NCBI GenBank assembly: GCA_964537965.1
Contig: CAZIDB010000115.1
Coordinates: forward strand, 1 to 14,883
Length of the DNA stretch: 14,883 nucleotides
DNA from: SURF-24 sp964537965
GTDB taxonomy: Bacteria > Bacteroidota > Ignavibacteria > Ignavibacteriales > SURF-24
Reading direction: 5' to 3'
The notes under the pieces are model-generated. The model was given only the letters and a program-made list of their open reading frames with translations. It had not been told where the DNA came from and made no database searches. Shown in pieces: positions 6,437 through 14,302 of the stretch; within the stretch, counting starts at the first letter, position 1, and each line of letters begins with the position of its first letter. The position numbers and the translations under genes are program-made.

Positions 6437-9310
6437 TTAAAAACTCCAGTATGCATAAATGGAACTGGAAATAAATCTATAACTTGCATCATACCTGTAA
6501 GTGCTTCCGAGTGTAATTTTACCGGTAATGGATAAATTCTTAATGGGTTTATAAGTTATACCTGCACCAACTTCACGGATAAGAAAATCGCTTGCAGGTA
6601 CATAACCAACCTTACCATTGATATCTACTTCCAATGTTTCATCATTCTGAACAATCCAGTCAAGCCATAGGCTATGAGATTCAAAATCGCTTGGTGAGTA
6701 ATAGAATTTAGATTTCCTTGCATAGTTTGAATAGAAATATTCGTATCCAGCCCAGATGTCCCACTCAAACAATCTGCCAATTCTAAGTTGAAGATCATTA
6801 CCAAGGTTACCATCAGTTAGATCCAGGAATTGATAATAACCTGAAAACTTTAATTCTTTTCTAGGATAGTAGTAAAACATTAATTTGTACAAATCAGATA
6901 AAATTCTGTAGTCGGTTGCAATATCGTAAAAGACAAGGCTTGGAGAATATAAAACCAATGCTGCATCTGTATGGTCATAGATGCCTGCAACAGAGAAATG
7001 ATCTTTATTCTCATATTTCATAGTGATATCACTTACGTTCCTGTTTGAGTAACCTTCGTAAGTCAAATTTCCAAAGCCAAAACTTGCTACAAATTTGCTT
7101 GTTATCCAGATGTTTAAATGTGCTTTTAGAATTGTATAGTTCCTTTGAGCCCATTCCTTGCTAAGATCACCTCTGCTAAAACTTGTTCCGATAGTTAGAA
7201 AACTTGTAAGTCCCAAATCCAAACGTCCGCCCCAGCTTTTGTATATAAGGTCGAAATTATCGGAGTAATAATTATATATTGGAGCGAACCCGACTGAGTT
7301 TGGAAACCTTGAAATGATTCCTTTTATACCAACAACAGGAATCCATTCAATTCTCTGTTGAATTAATTTTATCTTTGTCGAATCAGTTTCATTTTCAAGA
7401 AGAACATCGTAAATATCTTTTGCTTCATCATAATTCTTTGTTACCTGGTAACTTTCAGCAAGATAGAATTTTGCTTCCCAGCTTGATGAATCTTCATCGG
7501 CAAGTTTTTGAAATTCGGAAACTGCTGTCAGAGAATCGCCACCCCATAAGTATGCTTTAGCTCTTAGCATTGCTGCATTATAATCATATTCCTGTTCAAG
7601 AATCTGGTTGCAGATTTCCACAGTTTTACCAAAGTTCTTCACGCACATATTAACTTCTGCATATTCCATAAGAGCAGTTTTTTCCGGAGCAGTTTTGTAT
7701 GTAAAATACTCATCATATTTAACAAGCGCCCCTTCACAATCTCCTTCCATTGCTAATTTACCACCTTCAACTCTGATATCTAATATTTTTCTCTCTTCTG
7801 CATTTGCTTTTGCAGTTTCATACAACTGCTGCGTTGTAATATAGTAAGTATCTGTTGCATCTATTTTCCCCGCAAGATCCAAGAATTTTTTCGAGGTAGT
7901 GAAATCATCTTTCCAGCAATAAAGTGTAGAGAGTGAAAGAAGAACAGCAAAATTTTCAGGTTGCTTATCATAAACATTCGTTAAGTATTTCTCAGCAAGG
8001 TCAAGGTCAGAAGTATTCCAAACTGAAATCTGTCCTCTCAGCATCTGGTATTCCAGATTATTTGGATCCTGTGTAAGTAAGATATTCAACTGGGCAATTG
8101 CCCTTTCCCAATCATAATTCCAGGCTGAATACTGAGCAAGACGGAAGCGAACATCACTATCCTGGTTATCCGGAACACCCTGAAGATAATTTTCAAGAAC
8201 AACAATTGCGCTATCATAGTTGGTCAGGTTACCCTGATACTCAGCTACTTTCAGCGCAGCTTCTTTATCTTTTGGATTTATGGCAAGCTTACTGTTATAA
8301 TCAACTAATCTTTTCTTATAGACAACATCCCTGAATGTTGTAACGCTATCCATCAGTGGTCTTATAGTAGGATCATCCGGATTTTTCCTTTGTAATATCT
8401 GAAGCTGCTGGTAAGCTTCTTCCATTCTTTCATATTTTATCAGTTCCTGTACAAGCAATAATCTTGTTTCACTATCTTCTGGATTTCTTCTAACAATCCG
8501 GTAATATTTATCAATATTAAATTCCGGAGGAGCCTGTTGTGCTTTTCTGCGGGATAAAGTATCAACCCATTCAAACAAATACGGCTTGCCTTTTGCCTGA
8601 TCCAATCCGTCCTGGGCTTCTTTAAAATAAGGTTTTAATGCAAGAGCATTTTCAAAAGCCATAATTGCAATCTTGTTTTTGCCAAGCCACATTGTAAAAA
8701 ATCCGTATCTGCTCCAAAGACGTTGATCATCAGGATACTTTTCAACATACTTCTTTAGTATTTTTTCTCCTTTAACAATTGAACCGTTCTTAGAAAGAAT
8801 TTCACTATAACGTATTACTTCATCAGGAGAGGCATTTTCATCTCTTTTCAAGTATTCATCATACCATTGTTCAGCTTCTCTCCATTCACCAAGATTCTTT
8901 TTGCATTTACCAATTTCAAGATAATTAACTGCAACATTAGGATTGATAGCTATTTCACGTTTATGGCCTTCAATTTTTTTATTAAGAAGTTCATGCCAAA
9001 TTTTTTCAACCCTGTTCAGGTCTTCACGTAATTTTTGATCATCTGGAGCTAATTTGACTGCACGCCTTAAATCCAATGCAGCCCATTCATACTGACTGCG
9101 TTTTTCATAGCATAAACCGCGTAAATGTAAACCGTCGGCTTTGTGGGGTAGTGCAGAAATATATTTATTCAGCAGGTCAATCGCTTCACCGTACCTCCCA
9201 TATTGCATATGGGTAAGAGCTTCTCTCTTAATTGCATCGTTGGTAGTTTGTGCAAATGATAAGGTACAGATTACAAACAGAAAAAATACTGTTTTGGTAA
9301 AATGCTTCAT
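6437..9310 (-). CDS. TPR / outer-membrane beta-barrel polysaccharide export protein
   Basis: This 957-residue protein begins with a signal peptide (cleavage predicted after FA, about residue 20). Residues about 25-655 are helical TPR repeats; typical pieces are YGEAIDLLNKYISALP, WRAEQ-type second helices near 143, and AVSEFQKLADED near 596. Residues about 660-957 are strand-rich with alternating aromatics and end in IYAYWSF, a C-terminal aromatic beta-signal of the sort used for outer-membrane insertion. The layout, a long periplasmic TPR arm followed by a C-terminal barrel of about 300 residues, matches BcsC and PgaA; the barrel also recalls the YaiO family. It should therefore scaffold the periplasmic enzymes and let the polymer out. 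Its ATG shares one base with the TGA stop of the KaiC-like gene (TGATG), implying coupled translation, and it ends 21 bases before the SGNH gene. Confidence 0.88.
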   Translation of the reverse strand: MKHFTKTVFFLFVICTLSFAQTTNDAIKREALTHMQYGRYGEAIDLLNKYISALPHKADGLHLRGLCYEKRSQYEWAALDLRRAVKLAPDDQKLREDLNRVEKIWHELLNKKIEGHKREIAINPNVAVNYLEIGKCKKNLGEWREAEQWYDEYLKRDENASPDEVIRYSEILSKNGSIVKGEKILKKYVEKYPDDQRLWSRYGFFTMWLGKNKIAIMAFENALALKPYFKEAQDGLDQAKGKPYLFEWVDTLSRRKAQQAPPEFNIDKYYRIVRRNPEDSETRLLLVQELIKYERMEEAYQQLQILQRKNPDDPTIRPLMDSVTTFRDVVYKKRLVDYNSKLAINPKDKEAALKVAEYQGNLTNYDSAIVVLENYLQGVPDNQDSDVRFRLAQYSAWNYDWERAIAQLNILLTQDPNNLEYQMLRGQISVWNTSDLDLAEKYLTNVYDKQPENFAVLLSLSTLYCWKDDFTTSKKFLDLAGKIDATDTYYITTQQLYETAKANAEERKILDIRVEGGKLAMEGDCEGALVKYDEYFTYKTAPEKTALMEYAEVNMCVKNFGKTVEICNQILEQEYDYNAAMLRAKAYLWGGDSLTAVSEFQKLADEDSSSWEAKFYLAESYQVTKNYDEAKDIYDVLLENETDSTKIKLIQQRIEWIPVVGIKGIISRFPNSVGFAPIYNYYSDNFDLIYKSWGGRLDLGLTSFLTIGTSFSRGDLSKEWAQRNYTILKAHLNIWITSKFVASFGFGNLTYEGYSNRNVSDITMKYENKDHFSVAGIYDHTDAALVLYSPSLVFYDIATDYRILSDLYKLMFYYYPRKELKFSGYYQFLDLTDGNLGNDLQLRIGRLFEWDIWAGYEYFYSNYARKSKFYYSPSDFESHSLWLDWIVQNDETLEVDINGKVGYVPASDFLIREVGAGITYKPIKNLSITGKITLGSTYRYDASYRFISSSIYAYWSF

Positions 9311-10608
9311 CAGAATTTATTATAATTATTGAAACTATCGTAATTATTCCGGAAATGAGTTTCATCTGAAGCTATGTAATCCATTAGTGATTCGGCATTT
9401 TCAATGTGTTCATCAATTTCTACAGAAAGTACGGAAATGTTATTTACAACTGCCCGTATGTATTCCGGATTAACACTTGGCAGATTGTTTTGCATCTTGG
9501 AGATTAATTCCTGAACGATCTTCTTATCGTTGCGTGTAATTAAAACAATAACTTTATTGTCCTTCAAACAAATCTTATCTTTTTTATCGGAACCAAGCCT
9601 GATTGCATTTTGTAACTGATTCATTGTAATTAAACCCTGCTGTTCGGCTGCATGATCTAATTTGAATGTTACAAGATTAAAAACCTGGCCGGTACTTTTA
9701 TACAGCGCTATCTGGTTATTCAGTAACAAAAGAAAATCGTTATAATCATATAAGTTCGAAAATGAATACGGTTCGGACTGAACCTCGAAACTTGATAAGC
9801 TAAGGTATTTTGAATCCTTTTTAGTTGTTTGCGCAGGTAGATTAAAAAAGCCGTTCTGGGCAGGAGTCTGAAATCCTGTTGATGTTGGATATGACGGTTT
9901 ATAATCAACAACAATTCCTTTGTATGGCTCAATAAAATAATTAGCAGTAAACTGCCCTTCTGTATGCCCGATGTTCGGAGTGATTGTCATCTTACCACCC
10001 TGATATTTATTCTCAATAACCGTAGGTCTCTTCTGCAGGTAAATACTTCCGGTAACAAACTGTGCCATTACATCAACAATGGATTGGGCAACCGGTGTAG
10101 CAGGTTCACCAACAATAAACAAACTGATTATATCTTTCTCTTCAATCGTTTCAATGGTTTGTAAAAAAGTATCTTTCAGTATATCAAGATTTGAAAAACT
10201 CAGGTAAGGAGTTAATTCATCAAATATAATCCTGTTAGGTGAGAACTGATTAACTACAGTAACTATGTCCTTAAAATACTCAACAAGATAATCATCAGAA
10301 TTTCTTATATCGTTTATATCATTCGGAGGAGCAACTCTAACAACTACAATAAGATTCTGATTCATATAATTCTGTAAATCAAAATCTATAGAAGCAGCCT
10401 GAATCATTAAATCCTTAGGACGCATTGTAGTAAAATACAAGCAGACTTCTTTTTGTTTGGCGGATTGTAAAGCGTATTGCAAACCTAAAAGTGTTCGCCC
10501 GGATTTCCTCGGTCCTATTAAAATGTAAGAACCGCCTTTATAAAAGCCGCCCCAGGTCTGATCAACTAATGTCACACCAGATGGTATTAATTGTATATTC
10601 TTTTTCAT
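9310..10608 (-). CDS. KaiC/RecA-like protein with C-terminal degenerate GGDEF-like domain (BcsE-like plan)
   Basis: ATG at 10608, with a GGA 7 bases before it, opens this 432-residue cytoplasmic protein. Residues about 5-235 have the KaiC/RecA fold: GVTLVDQTWGGFYKGGSYILIG leads into the P-loop. That loop reads GPRKSGRT (32-39), with Arg38 where Lys is required in Walker A. The Walker B strand is RIIFDE (D130). The paired catalytic glutamates of KaiC are replaced by T60-T61 in LYFTTMRP. After a Pro/Ser/Thr-rich linker (about 236-285), residues 288-400 follow the pattern of a GGDEF domain: a FNLVTFKLD strand (310-318), and ICLKDNKVIVLI (346-357) where RxGGDEF would be. So both the ATPase and the cyclase sites look dead. 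BcsE of cellulose systems likewise joins a degenerate RecA-like part to a GGDEF-like part that binds cyclic-di-GMP; a similar regulatory role is inferred. It is the first gene of the block. Confidence 0.75.
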   Translation of the reverse strand: MKKNIQLIPSGVTLVDQTWGGFYKGGSYILIGPRKSGRTLLGLQYALQSAKQKEVCLYFTTMRPKDLMIQAASIDFDLQNYMNQNLIVVVRVAPPNDINDIRNSDDYLVEYFKDIVTVVNQFSPNRIIFDELTPYLSFSNLDILKDTFLQTIETIEEKDIISLFIVGEPATPVAQSIVDVMAQFVTGSIYLQKRPTVIENKYQGGKMTITPNIGHTEGQFTANYFIEPYKGIVVDYKPSYPTSTGFQTPAQNGFFNLPAQTTKKDSKYLSLSSFEVQSEPYSFSNLYDYNDFLLLLNNQIALYKSTGQVFNLVTFKLDHAAEQQGLITMNQLQNAIRLGSDKKDKICLKDNKVIVLITRNDKKIVQELISKMQNNLPSVNPEYIRAVVNNISVLSVEIDEHIENAESLMDYIASDETHFRNNYDSFNNYNKF

Positions 10609-10616
10609 AGACAGTC

Positions 10617-10702
10617 CTAAATTAGTCTAAAAATGACAAATTATGTGCCTTAAAAAAGGTAGATTTATGTGTATAAACAAATTCGCTAATTAGTCCAAAT
10701 GA
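10617..10702 (-). promoter_or_regulatory. Upstream region of the exopolysaccharide block with an imperfect direct repeat
   Basis: The 143-base gap between the GH9 gene and the KaiC-like gene probably carries a promoter for the block. On the minus strand it holds two related sites: TCATTTGGACTAATTAG (10702-10686) and TCATTTTTAGACTAATTTAG (10636-10617). Each contains a near-palindromic CTAATT(T)AG core, and the second one reaches into the ribosome site of the KaiC-like gene. Such paired sites would suit a repressor. No convincing -10/-35 or Bacteroidetes -7/-33 pair could be fixed. Confidence 0.35.
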
Positions 10703-10751
10703 TTCACTCTGAGAATATTTAAGTATGTGTACCATCCTAAAACAATCCTAT

Positions 10752-12392
10752 TTATTTTCCGGAAAACCATCCTATTACAAATAAACCTGTGGCATTAGCG
10801 GAAATTGTCGGCTCGTTTGTAATATAGTCTATTCTATCATCATAATAAACGGCATCAGATGTTTGGAATCTCTTAAACCTGTCAGCGCTTTCAATCAGAA
10901 TTTTATACTTACTAAAAGAACTTTTACTCACTGGTCCCGCTGCTATAGCTCCTGGTAAAGAAGTTTTATTTAAGAAAGCAATTTGTGAGTGAAAATTTTT
11001 TGTAAAATCGAAACCAATGTTACTTATGAATGAAACGCCCCATTGGTTTCGTCCAAAGATAAAATCTCTTTGATAAATAATCAAGGAATCATATAAGACA
11101 TTTTTAGAAATCTTTTTAAGCAGGATTGCCTGCAGGGCTATGCCTAAAATGGTATTGTTGGAACCCCAGCCATAATCCGATATAGTACCGAAGAGATTTT
11201 TCTTTTTCACTTCATTGAAATGGTCAACATTTTTCTTAAGATATTCTGTAAACCTTGGTTCGAAATCTGCTAAGCGGAAGTGTAACAGTGAATTTATATC
11301 TCCCCAGCTCCACCAGAAATCAGAGCCGGCTAAATCACCCTGTTCAATAGCATCTAAAAGATATTGCCTTTTACCTGTAGTTAGATATAATTCAATTGCT
11401 GCAAGTCCAAGTTTACCATGAAAACTTTTATCAAGATAAAATCCACTACTGCTCGTATCAAGATCAGGAACACTATTGCGTAATGCATAAAAATGCCCAG
11501 CGCTAAGCAAACATTTTTTTGCGAACTCATCATATTTTAAATCTTCTTTCCAGATTCTTGCAGCTAATGCTAAAGTGGCAGAATAGATTCCAATTAAATT
11601 TTTCCCTATTCCCAAAAAACCAGGCCGGTCAAAATTAAGCTGATCATCCTCCGGCATCCGCCATCCCTGATCATGATCCCTAAGTGATTGCACCTGGGTA
11701 ATAAATTTTTTGTTTTCATAATTTAATCGCAGCAGCCAGTCAAGCCCGACTTTAGCTTCTTCAAGTATATCGGGAACAGAATTTTTATCTGCATCAAATC
11801 CGAATTTACCGGGATCAAAATCGTACGAGAAAATCATGATATAAGTAGCATAAGCAGTTGTGTTAAGAAATTTTATGTAATCTCCGGCATCATGCCATCC
11901 ACCGGTTGCATCAAGAGTTTTATAAATTACTTTTCCATCTTCAACCAAGGCAGTTACATCGTAAGGATGACAGGTTTTGTGAAGGACAGGATTTGTATAA
12001 CCGCATCGTTGCACTTTAAAAAACTGTAGCAGAGAATCAACTACTGAATTATATAAATTTTTACCAATCTTAAACGGGTAAGATTGAACGCCATCAATTT
12101 CAATTACATATCTCCCCTCTTCCTTCAAAGCGGTAAAATCAATTGAATAAGCGAAATTGAATCCTGATAATTTTACTGTAGATTGTTTTAATTCACCCTT
12201 ATATGCTTCATTATCATCCTTATCTAAAACACTAAAAGTAAACTGAGCTAAGTTAGAATTTGAAAATACGATAGCAGTTTTCAAATCGTCTGAAGAAAAT
12301 CCAAGCTGATTTAACCTTATAAATAATTCATCAGAAAACAAATTAGAGTGAATAAATAGCGTTAGCAGGAGGATGCAAAATATTCTTTTCAT
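10752..12392 (-). CDS. Secreted glycoside hydrolase family 9 (endoglucanase-like)
   Basis: This 546-residue enzyme has a signal peptide (MKRIFCILLLTLF, ending about residue 20), an N-terminal Ig-like domain of the CelD_N type (about 21-108, opening with FIRLNQLGF), and a GH9 (alpha/alpha)6 catalytic domain (about 112-543). GGWHDAGDYIKF (164-175) carries the catalytic-base aspartates D168/D171, and TNEPTISANA (525-534) carries the acid E527. In the first GH9 signature, H468 is kept but the usual H-x-R Arg is Gln470. GH9 enzymes cut beta-1,4-glucans; a few act on glucosamine oligomers. Placed just before a polysaccharide synthase block, it may play the trimming role that the GH8 enzyme BcsZ plays in cellulose operons. 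It could instead serve plant-polymer breakdown and be a neighbour by chance; 143 bases separate it from the block. No clear ribosome site precedes the ATG. Confidence 0.88.
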   Translation of the reverse strand: MKRIFCILLLTLFIHSNLFSDELFIRLNQLGFSSDDLKTAIVFSNSNLAQFTFSVLDKDDNEAYKGELKQSTVKLSGFNFAYSIDFTALKEEGRYVIEIDGVQSYPFKIGKNLYNSVVDSLLQFFKVQRCGYTNPVLHKTCHPYDVTALVEDGKVIYKTLDATGGWHDAGDYIKFLNTTAYATYIMIFSYDFDPGKFGFDADKNSVPDILEEAKVGLDWLLRLNYENKKFITQVQSLRDHDQGWRMPEDDQLNFDRPGFLGIGKNLIGIYSATLALAARIWKEDLKYDEFAKKCLLSAGHFYALRNSVPDLDTSSSGFYLDKSFHGKLGLAAIELYLTTGKRQYLLDAIEQGDLAGSDFWWSWGDINSLLHFRLADFEPRFTEYLKKNVDHFNEVKKKNLFGTISDYGWGSNNTILGIALQAILLKKISKNVLYDSLIIYQRDFIFGRNQWGVSFISNIGFDFTKNFHSQIAFLNKTSLPGAIAAGPVSKSSFSKYKILIESADRFKRFQTSDAVYYDDRIDYITNEPTISANATGLFVIGWFSGK

Positions 12393-12508
12393 ATTTTTAC
12401 AGAAGAATTAATTCAGTTTTCAAAATAGAAAAATTTGTTTTACTTATTTGTACAGGTGAAGTTCTATGTTTGTTCAGATATAATTCTTCCTTCCTATTAT
12501 TTCTTAAC

Positions 12509-13126
12509 TCAGGGCCTGAAATTTGTACCCCAAATATAATCCCAAATTTGCTGACTTACACCAAAACCTTTTGAATTATCTTTATAGTGATGTTTCATGT
12601 GATGTTTCTTTAGAATAAGGAACAACTTGTTGTGCCAGGTTAAATGATGAACTGCATAATGAGTCATATCATAAATTAAATAACCAATCAGGAAACCACT
12701 GAAGAATGAAGGGAGGAAAGCATCATTCAATATTAAACTGAAGATAAAATAAAATAAAGCAGCTAACGGAATACTTACGGAAGGAGGCATAACCAACCTT
12801 TTGGAGTCATTTGGATAATCGTGATGCACACCATGAAAAATAAAATGTATCTTTCTGCCAAGTTCACTTTCAGGTTCAAAGTGAAAGACAAATCTGTGAA
12901 GCGAATATTCTGTTAAAGTCCACACAATTATCCCAATAATTATAAACTCCATTTGATTTAATACAGAAACATGAAAAACTGAATTCGCCCGGTACATGAA
13001 AAAGGAAATTACGGGAAGATAAATAAAAAGCGGAACGGTAAAATGTACTTTACTGACTGCTTCAAGCAAATCATTTTTAAACATTCTAACGGTTTCATCT
13101 TTATTTGAAACATAATTTTTACTCAT
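12509..13126 (-). CDS. Membrane di-iron fatty-acid 2-hydroxylase-like protein (sterol desaturase superfamily)
   Basis: This 205-residue integral membrane protein has the full histidine set of the fatty-acid hydroxylase superfamily: HRFVFH (77-82), HGVHH (98-102), HYAVHH (156-161) and HHMKHH (175-180), which bind two irons. HHDYPNDSKRLVMPP (101-115) closely follows the pattern in Scs7/FA2H fatty-acid 2-hydroxylases, which hydroxylate the alpha carbon of lipid acyl chains using O2 and an electron donor. Hydrophobic stretches at about 28-46, 58-75, 116-134 and 138-152 surround the boxes. Length is typical for stand-alone bacterial members lacking the cytochrome b5 domain. The gene lies 48 bases after a flavoprotein gene and may be co-transcribed with it. 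Substrate, such as a sphingolipid or lipid A chain, is not decided by sequence. Confidence 0.87.
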   Translation of the reverse strand: MSKNYVSNKDETVRMFKNDLLEAVSKVHFTVPLFIYLPVISFFMYRANSVFHVSVLNQMEFIIIGIIVWTLTEYSLHRFVFHFEPESELGRKIHFIFHGVHHDYPNDSKRLVMPPSVSIPLAALFYFIFSLILNDAFLPSFFSGFLIGYLIYDMTHYAVHHLTWHNKLFLILKKHHMKHHYKDNSKGFGVSQQIWDYIWGTNFRP

Positions 13127-13174
13127 CGTCTTTAACTTTCCTGTATGTTGTTATTATTATATAACGATAAAAAT

Positions 13175-14152
13175 CTAAACCGACACGAATTTTTTGTTTA
13201 TATGTTTGATAACCGTATTCGTAGAATTAAACGCCCAGATAATCGAGCCACCTTTTATACCTGCACTCAGGTCGCCGACTAAAAATAAACCATCAACATT
13301 CGTCTCGTGTCCGTCTGCTATTACAGGATTATCACCGTTAAATTCTATACCTATCATTTTAAGAAAATTAGTTGGAGTCGTTCCGCCAAGTGCATATACA
13401 ACATAGTCAAATTCCATTTCCGCCAAATCATTTTCGTAAAATCGAACGAGCGGCTTTCCATCATTATCGATAACCTCACTAATGTTGGAGTCAAAAAGAA
13501 TGTTGACTTTCGCCTGTTCAGCTAAACTTAAAATGCTTTTCCTGTTGATGTCATTCATTCTCTTAAACTCAGAATTTCTGTAGCTAAGAGTAACTTCATT
13601 TTTTTGCTGGACAAGATACTGGCTGTATTCCGAAGCGGTATCACCTCCACCAACCACAAGCACTTTGGAATTTATAATTTCTGTTGAAGTTATTTCGAAC
13701 AGGAGCTTATCTTTTAATGAAACCGGTAATTTATATTCCGGTTTGTTAGGTTTACCAAGTATACCAATAGCAAGTGCAATTAATTTTGTTTCATAAGTTG
13801 CCCTATCGGTATAAACAGTAAATAATTGTTGTTTATTGTGCTTAACAATTTTCCAGACAGTTTCGTTGTAATTAACCTTAACGGAATAATCATTTATTGC
13901 TTTATCAAGATACGATATTGTTTCCTGCTTGGTTAAATCCGGTATACACAAAGCACCTGTGCATACAGCTTCAAATCCTTTGTAATTAGCAGTAACAAGT
14001 TTTTTTTCCGGATAGAATTTTCTTATTGAAAATGAATGCTCAGGACTTCTTTCAATAATCAGAATATCATCTTTCGAAACTCCTGCCACAATATTTTCAA
14101 CCGCCATACTAATTCCTGCCGGGCCAGCTCCAATAATAATCATCTGATACAT
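13175..14152 (-). CDS. Thioredoxin-reductase-like FAD/NAD(P)H flavoprotein
   Basis: The start is taken at ATG 14152 (325 residues), because AAGGA lies 11 bases upstream and MYQMIIIGAGPAG puts the FAD Rossmann motif at the N-terminus as usual; the longer frame from TTG 14200 adds 16 unlikely residues. Domains: FAD binding with GAGPAG (8-13), NAD(P)H binding with VVGGGDTASE (166-175), and a closing FAD segment FLVGDLSAGIKGG (291-303). The usual TrxB redox pair CxxC is missing. Instead CTGALC (C64, C69) lies between the FAD motif and the NAD(P) domain, so disulfide activity is uncertain. Related families include YpdA-type (bacillithiol disulfide) reductases and ferredoxin/flavodoxin-NADP reductases. 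Lying just before the di-iron hydroxylase gene, it might supply electrons to it, but that is only inferred from position. Confidence 0.82.
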   Translation of the reverse strand: MYQMIIIGAGPAGISMAVENIVAGVSKDDILIIERSPEHSFSIRKFYPEKKLVTANYKGFEAVCTGALCIPDLTKQETISYLDKAINDYSVKVNYNETVWKIVKHNKQQLFTVYTDRATYETKLIALAIGILGKPNKPEYKLPVSLKDKLLFEITSTEIINSKVLVVGGGDTASEYSQYLVQQKNEVTLSYRNSEFKRMNDINRKSILSLAEQAKVNILFDSNISEVIDNDGKPLVRFYENDLAEMEFDYVVYALGGTTPTNFLKMIGIEFNGDNPVIADGHETNVDGLFLVGDLSAGIKGGSIIWAFNSTNTVIKHINKKFVSV

Positions 14153-14250
14153 ATTACAATCTTTCCTTACTTTTTGATATAAGATGAGGAAATCATTCAA
14201 AGGTTTTAAAATTCAACAAAATTTTAATTCGGTTGGTTCAGAATCGGCAT

Positions 14251-14280
14251 AAAAAAACCCACAAAAGATTTGCGGGTTTT
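14251..14280 (-). terminator. Rho-independent terminator after the epimerase gene
   Basis: On the minus strand the RNA would fold AAAACCCGCAAA, loop TCT, TTTGTGGGTTTT (12 pairs with one G-U wobble), followed by a run of seven T. It begins 22 bases past the epimerase stop and lies about 100 bases before the flavoprotein start. It therefore separates these two transcripts. On the plus strand the wobble becomes an A-C mismatch, so minus-strand function is favoured. Confidence 0.88.
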
Positions 14281-14302
14281 AAATTCTACATTTTTTAATA
14301 GT

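Noticed and set aside
10609..10751. Bacteroidetes-type promoter (TTTG, TAnnTTTG) before the KaiC-like gene
   Set aside because: Only near matches such as TAATTTG were found and the spacing to a TTTG is not convincing in such A+T-rich DNA.
14153..14200. TTG at 14200 as start of the flavoprotein
   Set aside because: It adds 16 residues before the FAD motif; ATG at 14152 has a better-placed ribosome site and the normal family N-terminus.
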